This document shows, in pieces, positions 1 through 6,355 of a stretch of 9,218 bases of DNA (position 1 is its first letter; each line of letters begins with the position of its first letter). Location of the stretch: positions 1 to 9,218 of the forward strand of contig USSA01000114.1 of the NCBI GenBank assembly GCA_900557255.1, read 5' to 3'. This stretch comes from an uncultured Prevotella sp. GTDB taxonomy: Bacteria; Bacteroidota; Bacteroidia; Bacteroidales; Bacteroidaceae. Made by a program: the position numbers and the translations under genes. The notes beneath the pieces were generated by a model. It ran no database searches and was not told the origin of the DNA. It worked only from the letters and a program-made list of their open reading frames with translations.

Positions 1-23
1 AAGAACGAATGTATGTTAAACTT

Positions 24-3000
24 TTAAACGAAACCACTTTTTAAAGTGGACTCATTTTTGTATTTAAGCGCAAAATAATCGCTTGGTAGTTCTTGACCAC
101 AATTTTCCCACAGTTTTATCGCAGCATCATCATTACCACACTCTTTTGCAATATAAGCGAGTTTGAATGAATCAATATTTATAGAGTAACCAGCAAGTTC
201 TTCACTTAACTTGATAGCTGTACGCAATTCATCGCTATCAGCGTTTATATTACCACTCTTTACCTTGGTCAACGAATAATTAATAAGTACTTGCCAAGGA
301 CTATTGTCTTGTTTAGCATTGTTACGTATGTAGCTTAAACAATCTGCTAAAAGATTCTTGAAACTACGCAAAGTGAAACTATCTGATATATCACAGCAAC
401 GAGTAAGACGCAAATCTTCAACATGACCTTTCAATTGGCTAATTTTTCGTATCACTCCTATAGGTGTATCCGAAAGTCCTAGTTCTTTCCAATAAGTATC
501 AAGAGCTTCCTTGTATTGCTTTGCCAATACGAAATTGTCTGCAGCATCCATAAACTTTCCTTCAAAAACAAAAGCTTTAGCCAAACATTCTTTTGATTCT
601 TCGTTTAAACCACGTTCCTTATATCGACAAGCTACCATACGCATAAATGGTGCATCCTCTCGCATCTCTGCGTTTGCCTTTAATCGTTCGAGTTCCTCAC
701 GAATATCCTTTGATTTCATTTCATCAAAGTAAGCAAATCCTTCTGTTGGAGGTTCATTTATCCATCCCAATAATCTTTCATCTTCCCATTCTTTGCGTTT
801 TGCCTTTAAGCAGGAAAGCATCTTTTCTTGGAGTTTGCTAATATTTATGCGATTCTTCTCATTCGAATCATTGAAGGCAAAAGCCCAAAAAGAATCCATA
901 TTAAACTCATCAAGTATATACAAACGAGAGATTGCTCGTGTCACGGCAACATAAGCATTACAAATTTGATATTTGAGTTCAATATCATTTTCCAGATTTA
1001 TCTGTGGATTATCAAACCAATTCAGCAAATTGGACACACTAAACTCGGAATTTTCGTCTTTCAAGCTAAAGCCATACAATATGACATTTGAATATTCACA
1101 TCCCTTTGCCTGTGAGGGAGTCAAAATAGTCAACCCTTCAGGAATTCCATCCACGAAATTAATTCTGTCTTTTAATGGAGAGGACTTGATGTAATCTTCC
1201 ACAGATTCTCCTTCTGCTACAGGTACTATCATGTTCACCAAATTCTTACCACCTTTCATAGAATCCCAAATAGAAAGATTCTCTTTTGGCGAAATACAAA
1301 AAATAGAAGGACCATCTACCGCAAAATGTGGAACTTGCGGCTTTGAATATTCCCCTAAGCGAGTAGCTCTGAGAAGTTGTATTCGATTTGCCAATTGTAC
1401 AATTTGGGAGGTTGAACGAAAGTTCTCGTTAAACTCTATAGGCCTAGGCAAGTTACTTTCATCATTTTTCCCTTCAAGCCCAACTTTATTAAACAAGCGT
1501 TCTACAAAATAACCTCTTAAAGAATCCCAACTGAAACCTGTAGGGTTCAATGTTTGAAATTCATCACCGGCAAAAACAAAAGGTAACTTTTTTACATCGT
1601 CTACCACGTCTATCTGACGATTGGAGAATGATGATATTTTAAGAATAAAATCAATCTCTATACGGGTAAAATCCTGTGCTTCGTCACAATAAATGGCAGA
1701 GAATTGCTCATCTACATATTTATGTTCAAGACAGAACTTAACCAAATCCTGATCATCCCAGCCAGTTTCTTCAGTTAGTTCTTTATACCATTTCTCCCAA
1801 ACATTATTATAAACAAGTTCAAAAGTTTCACGCCTAACAGTTAGATAGTTTCTACCTAACTTGGCATAGTCTTCAGGAGTTGTTATCTTTTCAGAGTTCC
1901 ATCCTTTTATATAAGTACGAATAACATGCCAACTAATACTTGGTCCATATTTTCGGAGAGCTTCACGATCTTTTCCAAATTTCTCCATCCACTTACGTTT
2001 AAACACAGCAAACGAGATATAATTTGATTCGGAAAAACGTGATTTTAATATTTCAGGTTGATATTTCTCTATGCAGTTTTTTAATAGGGCCTTAAACACA
2101 TAAAACATATCGCCCATTTGAGGAGCTATATCCTTCTTATAATCAAGTTTTATTTTGTTTAATGCATCTTTATAGACACTATTCTTGTCAAACAAAACCG
2201 AAGAAAGTTTTTTCGCATCTTCTATCAATGTCTCACTATATGACAAATAAACAGGAGAAAGCAGTCTGGAATTATCACCATCCTTTTTAACTGACAAATA
2301 TCTTAGAACAACTTCTGCAAATAAATATTGCAAAACAGTAGATTTGCCACTTCCCGCACGACCAGAAATAAATAAAGGATAATTTGGCGCATTTGTAGCA
2401 ACAACTTGTACTTGTTCCTCTGTAAGGACCAAATTACTTTTACTTTCTTTTTCCATTCGTCTCCATTCATCTTCAGATGACAAAAAGGTAAATGGATAAC
2501 CCCGCAAGAAATCAGTAGGACATTCTCCATTTATAATTTTATTTATCTTTATCTTATCGTCTTTTAAAGGAGCTGCCGCCAATATCCAATCTGTTCCTCT
2601 ATGATAAATCAATATAATTCTATCTTTTGCTGATAACTGTCCCCATCCATCAACACCGTTAATATTGTCGAGTATATATTCTTCTATCTTCTGAGCAGCC
2701 ATCGAAAATTCATCAAAGGCCTCATTTACATCATCCTCGTTAGTTATATCTTCTACCCACTCACGTGTTTCGTAAATAGGATCTTTAAACAACGAATGAT
2801 TTATAGGAAGCATGGACGAAATGAACGCAAGCTCATTAGGAGACAACGTGGCTAAAGTTTCCTGTTTCTTAACTTTTCGTGACTCAACAATAGACTTATA
2901 ACAATTATCAAGCTCTACCTCTTCTTTTTCTGTAAGTTGATTTTTTGCTATATAAGAGTCTTTGTTTCCTTGCGTTATCTCTGCAGAATACTTGTCATGT

Positions 3001-3260
3001 CGATAAGCAGTTCTATAAACATAAAAACACACGTCTTCATTGATGACTTTTCTTTGCCAAACAAATGTTGGACGAGAATGCTTTCCTGTATGCTTGGTTA
3101 ACCAAAAATCATCTTGAAGCAAAGAAGCTTTACCTGGAGCTTGTTTGATATCTACATTGCAGTTAAGAAAGTTCAAAAGTAACTTTTCATATTCGTCACC
3201 AAACTTTTCTTTTTTCCATTCTTTCTTCTTGTCTTCCGTTATAAAATATCTGTATTCCAT
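24..3260 (-). CDS. Long UvrD-like SF1A DNA helicase with TPR-like C-terminal tail
   Basis: Probable ATP-driven superfamily 1A helicase or translocase, 1078 aa from the ATG at 3260. An in-frame TTG at 3266 would add two residues, but ATG is the likelier start. Helicase motifs appear in order: Q motif LTEEQ (around Q283), Walker A SGRAGSGKST (299-308), Walker B YCDEAQD (D526, E527), motif III AGDEFQTLNP (G565, D566), motif IV NFRS (613-616), motif V TPSQAKGCEY (714-723) and motif VI VAVTRA (T774, R775). All key residues look intact. The first 280 residues match nothing I recognise. Residues from about 800 to the end are alpha-helical and repeat-like (for example the stretch 888-925, rich in A, K and aromatic residues), suggesting a TPR-type protein-interaction tail. 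GajB-type helicases are about 500 aa, so this one is roughly double. It follows the ATPase gene after 87 nt and is probably co-transcribed. The helicase call is firm; the defence role is inferred from context. Confidence 0.88.
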   Translation of the reverse strand: MEYRYFITEDKKKEWKKEKFGDEYEKLLLNFLNCNVDIKQAPGKASLLQDDFWLTKHTGKHSRPTFVWQRKVINEDVCFYVYRTAYRHDKYSAEITQGNKDSYIAKNQLTEKEEVELDNCYKSIVESRKVKKQETLATLSPNELAFISSMLPINHSLFKDPIYETREWVEDITNEDDVNEAFDEFSMAAQKIEEYILDNINGVDGWGQLSAKDRIILIYHRGTDWILAAAPLKDDKIKINKIINGECPTDFLRGYPFTFLSSEDEWRRMEKESKSNLVLTEEQVQVVATNAPNYPLFISGRAGSGKSTVLQYLFAEVVLRYLSVKKDGDNSRLLSPVYLSYSETLIEDAKKLSSVLFDKNSVYKDALNKIKLDYKKDIAPQMGDMFYVFKALLKNCIEKYQPEILKSRFSESNYISFAVFKRKWMEKFGKDREALRKYGPSISWHVIRTYIKGWNSEKITTPEDYAKLGRNYLTVRRETFELVYNNVWEKWYKELTEETGWDDQDLVKFCLEHKYVDEQFSAIYCDEAQDFTRIEIDFILKISSFSNRQIDVVDDVKKLPFVFAGDEFQTLNPTGFSWDSLRGYFVERLFNKVGLEGKNDESNLPRPIEFNENFRSTSQIVQLANRIQLLRATRLGEYSKPQVPHFAVDGPSIFCISPKENLSIWDSMKGGKNLVNMIVPVAEGESVEDYIKSSPLKDRINFVDGIPEGLTILTPSQAKGCEYSNVILYGFSLKDENSEFSVSNLLNWFDNPQINLENDIELKYQICNAYVAVTRAISRLYILDEFNMDSFWAFAFNDSNEKNRINISKLQEKMLSCLKAKRKEWEDERLLGWINEPPTEGFAYFDEMKSKDIREELERLKANAEMREDAPFMRMVACRYKERGLNEESKECLAKAFVFEGKFMDAADNFVLAKQYKEALDTYWKELGLSDTPIGVIRKISQLKGHVEDLRLTRCCDISDSFTLRSFKNLLADCLSYIRNNAKQDNSPWQVLINYSLTKVKSGNINADSDELRTAIKLSEELAGYSINIDSFKLAYIAKECGNDDAAIKLWENCGQELPSDYFALKYKNESTLKSGFV
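26..49 (-). terminator. Possible intrinsic terminator overlapping the helicase 3' end
   Basis: Read on the minus strand, CCACTTTAAAAAGTGG can fold into a six-base-pair stem with a four-base loop and is followed directly by TTTCGTTT. The hairpin lies in the last codons of the helicase gene. The stem is short and AT-rich, so this is tentative. Confidence 0.33.
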
Positions 3261-3308
3261 AATCAAAAATTTTTATGATATTACAATACACAAATAATTC
3301 TTTTATAG

Positions 3309-3342
3309 AGAATTGTAGCAAAAGGATTTTTATGTCAATTCT
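3309..3342 (-). promoter_or_regulatory. Inverted repeat in the ATPase-helicase spacer
   Basis: AGAATTG (3309-3315) and CAATTCT (3336-3342) form a perfect seven-base inverted repeat with a 20-base centre in the spacer between the ATPase and helicase genes. On the minus strand the centre also contains TTGACA and TACAAT 15 bases apart, which resembles a proteobacterial sigma-70 promoter. Bacteroidota use other boxes and the spacing is short. It could be a weak internal hairpin, a secondary promoter or chance. Confidence 0.22.
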
Positions 3343-3347
3343 ACTAT

Positions 3348-4892
3348 TTAAACTTGATACAATTTCAGCATCTCTTCAAAATCAGAGATAAATTCATTGC
3401 GTTCATCCTTATATTTCTTGAATAAAGGAGTTAAGACCTTGGATGCAGTTCTGCCCCAAGAAGGCAACTGGCTTCTAAACCAAGCTTTAGCTTTTATCCT
3501 ATCATGCAATATTTCATCATAAGTTATGTCTCTGAAACATACTTGCTTGCTATATCCTTCAGCTATATTTTCCCAAAGTTCATCTGCTTCTGATAAATCA
3601 TGCAAAAAAGTTGAAGTCAATTGTTCTGGTGACATGTTGGTTGGTAAAACCAAGATGTTGTTCGCCTTAGTGATAGACTTCATCTTGTTGGGTTCCTTAC
3701 GTACATCACCATCAACTATCACAATAGCCGCTGGTTCTATGAAAGCTGGAACTTTCTTTGATACCAACAAGATTAAGTTTGCACCAGAGAAGTCGATGTC
3801 TATGAAATTAAGTTGAGAAGTTTTGCCTCGCAACAGGTGCTTGGCAAATATGATATTCTCCTTATCCTCAGTATAGACTGTGATTTTATGAACAGGTTTG
3901 ATTTTTCCTTGTATAACCTGAAGATTCAGTGTTATGTTGTGGAAAGTAGCCTTGTCATTGATAACAATATTGTTGTCTTGCTTTTTCAGATAGACTAATC
4001 TTACCTGGTCTTTTGTTGCATCTTTCTGACTGCATTCACCAACCAAATCGTCAATGCTCTCTAAGAGAGATAAAGAGTGGGTTGTAAAGAATATTTGCAA
4101 ATTAAGTTTTGATGCATATGTGCGCAACTCTTTTAGCAACTTCTTTTGTGATGCAGGATACATGGTCGCATCCAATTCGTCTATAGCCAATATGCCACCT
4201 TTGTATTCATGAGGATACTTTTCTTTCAAATGCTTGAAAGAGAACAATGCCAATATGATTTTACTCAGATTGTCTTGTCCCACAGAGTTTTCATTCCAAT
4301 CATACGTGTCCGTTGTGATACCAATAGTTTGCTTATTAGCACTTTCAAGAAAAGAAGCTGATTCTATATGACTCTCTGTAATCAGTATCGTGTCATGTAA
4401 TTTTTTGAATTCCGCAAGCTCTTGGTCTGTGAGTAGTGATGATTCTGAAACTGTTCCTGATTCAGCAACTGGCAACACACGCTTCAAACTAAGAAAGATA
4501 GTAGGGTATTGGATGTATCCATCTCCTTTTCCCCTCATGCCTTTCTGCCAAAAGCGTATGGTCTTTGTATCGGAGCGAAGAATGCTCTCTATAGTATAAT
4601 CGCTACCATTATCAAATGTCAGTGTCCACTCATGAGAGCCTGGTTGGTCAAACTTTGGAGAAAGTCTAAACTTGTCGCTGAATGCTGAACGGTAGTTTCC
4701 GCCACAAAGAGGTTTCTCACCACCCATTGGATTCTTGTCTTTACCCAATGTAAAAGTCTGTGTTATCATACCCAACAGCGTTGATTTTTGAGTTCCATTC
4801 TGTCCAGCAATAGCTGTCAACATGGAACCTACTTCAAACTCTTGGTCATGAAAACCTCGAAACTTTTCTATATGTACCTTTTTAATTAGCAT
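3348..4892 (-). CDS. OLD/GajA-like ABC ATPase with divergent Toprim-like domain
   Basis: Predicted ATPase of 514 aa, related to the RecF/OLD branch of ABC-type ATPases. The N-terminus (LIKKVHIEKFRGF) is typical of that branch. Walker A is GQNGTQKST (30-38), where the residue before the lysine is Gln instead of the usual Gly. A signature-like SVGQDNLS (203-210), Walker B ILAIDE (D238, E239) and an H-loop FTTHS (H272) follow. The C-terminal third resembles a Toprim fold: TVYTEDKEN (E342) fits the catalytic-Glu strand, FSGANL the next turn, and VIVDGDVRK (D394, D396) the DxD strand. In OLD and GajA proteins these acidic residues bind metal and cut DNA; here nuclease activity is an inference. The gene precedes the helicase in the order GajA-GajB. 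The start is ATG with no Shine-Dalgarno, as is common in Bacteroidota. The ATPase call is strong; the Toprim call is moderate. Confidence 0.82.
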   Translation of the reverse strand: MLIKKVHIEKFRGFHDQEFEVGSMLTAIAGQNGTQKSTLLGMITQTFTLGKDKNPMGGEKPLCGGNYRSAFSDKFRLSPKFDQPGSHEWTLTFDNGSDYTIESILRSDTKTIRFWQKGMRGKGDGYIQYPTIFLSLKRVLPVAESGTVSESSLLTDQELAEFKKLHDTILITESHIESASFLESANKQTIGITTDTYDWNENSVGQDNLSKIILALFSFKHLKEKYPHEYKGGILAIDELDATMYPASQKKLLKELRTYASKLNLQIFFTTHSLSLLESIDDLVGECSQKDATKDQVRLVYLKKQDNNIVINDKATFHNITLNLQVIQGKIKPVHKITVYTEDKENIIFAKHLLRGKTSQLNFIDIDFSGANLILLVSKKVPAFIEPAAIVIVDGDVRKEPNKMKSITKANNILVLPTNMSPEQLTSTFLHDLSEADELWENIAEGYSKQVCFRDITYDEILHDRIKAKAWFRSQLPSWGRTASKVLTPLFKKYKDERNEFISDFEEMLKLYQV

Positions 4893-4984
4893 GATTCTAC
4901 AATATTTATCTTTGCTAGGGCCTATTCTGAAACCAAACAGTTGTTGGAGAAGAAGAGGACTTCAATACTTTTTACATTGTTATT

Positions 4985-5038
4985 GGTGTATATCACCTAT
5001 CCTGCGTCATCAATATATTACAAATAGGTACACCTATC
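4985..5038. promoter_or_regulatory. Small dyads upstream of the ATPase gene, possible operator
   Basis: Two elements share the octamer CACCTATC (4994-5001 and 5031-5038). One sits in the dyad GGTG-TATAT-CACC (4985-4997) and the other in the perfect dyad ATAGGT-AC-ACCTAT (5024-5037). They lie about 95-145 bases upstream of the ATPase start, a plausible place for a transcription-factor site. No regulator can be assigned from the sequence. Confidence 0.3.
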
Positions 5039-5102
5039 ATTTTTTGAAATTTGTTCTTCTGGAATATGCTATGTCAAATATTATTTCTAAATTATCGCAA
5101 AT

Positions 5103-5121
5103 TCCAGATTTTCAATCTGGA
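5103..5121. repeat. Perfect 8-bp hairpin
   Basis: TCCAGATT and AATCTGGA are exact reverse complements separated by TTC. Neither strand has a run of T after the stem, so it does not look like an intrinsic terminator. It sits between the palindrome array and the ATPase-proximal dyads and may be another protein-binding or RNA-folding element. Confidence 0.45.
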
Positions 5122-5190
5122 TGGCTGCGAGGAGGCAAAAATATCGGTTTTATATCGTATTATATGCTCCTTGCAGAACGAATGACCTGT

Positions 5191-5292
5191 AGTTGTACGA
5201 CCGTAAGGCTGCGGTTGTACGACCATATAGGCTATGGTTGTACAACTCTGGAGTTATGGTTGTACAACTATAAGGGTCTTAGTTGTACAACT
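5191..5292. repeat. Five-copy tandem array of a GTTGTAC palindrome
   Basis: Five 12-bp elements begin at 5191, 5213, 5236, 5258 and 5281: AGTTGTACGACC, GGTTGTACGACC, GGTTGTACAACT twice, and AGTTGTACAACT. The last is a perfect palindrome and the others are near-palindromes. The start-to-start spacing alternates 22, 23, 22, 23, a little over two DNA turns, so the copies sit on similar helix faces. The 10-11-base spacers differ in sequence while the cores are conserved. That pattern fits cooperative binding by a dimeric protein better than simple slippage. It lies about 300 bases upstream of the ATPase start. From memory, similar GTTGTACAAC arrays occur elsewhere in Prevotella-type genomes, but I could not check this. 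Confidence 0.85.
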
Positions 5293-5315
5293 GCAGAATT
5301 CTGATTTTTTGACGG

Positions 5316-5420
5316 AATCCACGAATTTAGATAACATGCTGATTTACTGCATTTTATGCATTTTTATTATATTTCAGATATTCTCCAAGAAAGATTTTCT
5401 GGTCGAAAATCCGCGAATTT
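5316..5420. repeat. Direct repeat AATCCRCGAATTT, two copies
   Basis: AATCCACGAATTT (5316-5328) and AATCCGCGAATTT (5408-5420) match at 12 of 13 positions and are 92 bases apart. The second sits in an imperfect palindrome AAAATCCGCGAATTTT. Both lie between the methyltransferase stop and the palindrome array. They may be remnants of a dispersed intergenic repeat; no function can be assigned. Confidence 0.5.
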
Positions 5421-5479
5421 TGAAGAGATTTTATCTTGAATTTGTAAGATTTTTTAGCATCATTCTACCCTTTTATCCG

Positions 5480-6355
5480 TTACTGTTCTTTCTTAAAGTG
5501 CAACTTATCCAATGCTTCTGGGGTCAAAAGACAATTATCGGAGAAAAAGATAACCTCCGTTCCTGTACCATTATTATTTGCACTATAATTCAACCGAAAC
5601 TCCTGATGACGAAACTCCTGATAAAGAGACTTGATGAACTCTGAATTATCATACGAAACGACCCATTTCATTTGACCAAGCCGTGATACCAGACTCTTGA
5701 TGTCCCGATGATCAGAATCCTTATAGTAGTTCATATATAACCCCTGCCCCTTCTTATAATAAGGTGGATCCAGATAAAGTATCGTTTTGTCGATATTCTG
5801 ATTTGCTATTTTTTGGATAAAATCGACGGCATCTTCATTGTGCAATTCTATCCTATCCGCATAAGAGGCTATGCGACGGATACGCTTCATGAGTTTGTCT
5901 TTCCTATACCTTGCATCCATCTTATAATTACCGGTCTGGGCATACCCTCCAATGACACCTGCCTTGATGATTCCTGAACGATTGGTACGGTTCATAAAGA
6001 ATGTTGAGAAACCTAAGTCTAACAGACTAGCCTGGTCTTTCTTGTCTATCTTCTGCAACTCCCGGAGCTTTTTCCAGTTTTCCATTGTAACAGGTGTCTC
6101 CGCTATCAGGCGACACAGATTTTCCGTATCATACAATACACTGTGCCAAAAGGCATAGATAGAACGGTCCTTATCATTGATGATAATCTTGCTGACATAC
6201 TCATCAAAGAGTAAAGACAATGCAACGGAGGCTCCTCCAGCATAAGGTTCTACATACACCCCGTCCAGAAGGCCGTTGTCTTTCACAAACTGCTTGAAGA
6301 AGTTGGAGATTTTAGACTTTCCTCCAGGATATCTTAATGGTGAGAGAATGCTCAT
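5480..6355 (-). CDS. D12-class (Dam-like) adenine-N6 DNA methyltransferase
   Basis: Transfers a methyl group from S-adenosylmethionine to the N6 of adenine in DNA; the target site cannot be read from sequence. The 291-aa protein has the expected D12/MethyltransfD12 layout: RYPGGK (8-13) at the N-terminus, SAM-binding motif I YVEPYAGGAS (34-43), the acidic motif II INDKD (59-63), FFMNRTNRSG (119-128), and catalytic motif IV LDPPYY (195-200). A late SYDNS (234-238) and a terminal EVIFFS complete it. The length is normal for Dam-type enzymes and all key residues are present. I chose the ATG at 6355 over an ATG at 6397 because it starts at the conserved region, overlaps the upstream stop as ATGA, and has a GGAGG ten bases before it. 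It is therefore probably translated by coupling with the ParB-like gene. No classical restriction enzyme gene is adjacent. Confidence 0.93.
   Translation of the reverse strand: MSILSPLRYPGGKSKISNFFKQFVKDNGLLDGVYVEPYAGGASVALSLLFDEYVSKIIINDKDRSIYAFWHSVLYDTENLCRLIAETPVTMENWKKLRELQKIDKKDQASLLDLGFSTFFMNRTNRSGIIKAGVIGGYAQTGNYKMDARYRKDKLMKRIRRIASYADRIELHNEDAVDFIQKIANQNIDKTILYLDPPYYKKGQGLYMNYYKDSDHRDIKSLVSRLGQMKWVVSYDNSEFIKSLYQEFRHQEFRLNYSANNNGTGTEVIFFSDNCLLTPEALDKLHFKKEQ

Larger units (their letters stand above)
4893..5479. other. 587-bp gene-free, repeat-rich spacer
   Basis: No convincing gene lies between the methyltransferase stop and the ATPase start; open frames here are short, AT-rich and overlap the repeats. 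From right to left it contains a 13-bp direct repeat, a TGCAT-TTT-ATGCA mini-hairpin (5348-5360), a five-copy GTTGTAC palindrome array, an eight-base-pair hairpin and two small dyads near the ATPase. Both flanking genes run leftward, so the spacer serves as the 3' region of the methyltransferase gene and the probable promoter region of the ATPase-helicase pair. I found no clean TAnnTTTG box for the minus strand in it. Confidence 0.7.

Noticed and set aside
3313..3345. TTGACA and TACAAT as a sigma-70 promoter for the helicase.
   Set aside because: The spacing is only 15 bases and Bacteroidota primary sigma uses different boxes; probably a chance match in AT-rich DNA.
5191..5292. CRISPR array.
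   Set aside because: The repeats are 12-bp palindromes with 10-11-bp spacers, far too short for CRISPR, and no cas gene is present.
4891..5644. Two overlapping plus-strand open frames of about 136 codons across the spacer and the end of the methyltransferase gene.
   Set aside because: They run through the palindrome array, encode low-complexity Cys/Tyr/Leu-rich sequence with no domain, and the second overlaps the methyltransferase antisense.
5480..6355. A complete type II restriction-modification system.
   Set aside because: Only the methyltransferase is clear; no adjacent protein shows a recognisable restriction endonuclease motif such as PD-(D/E)XK or HNH.
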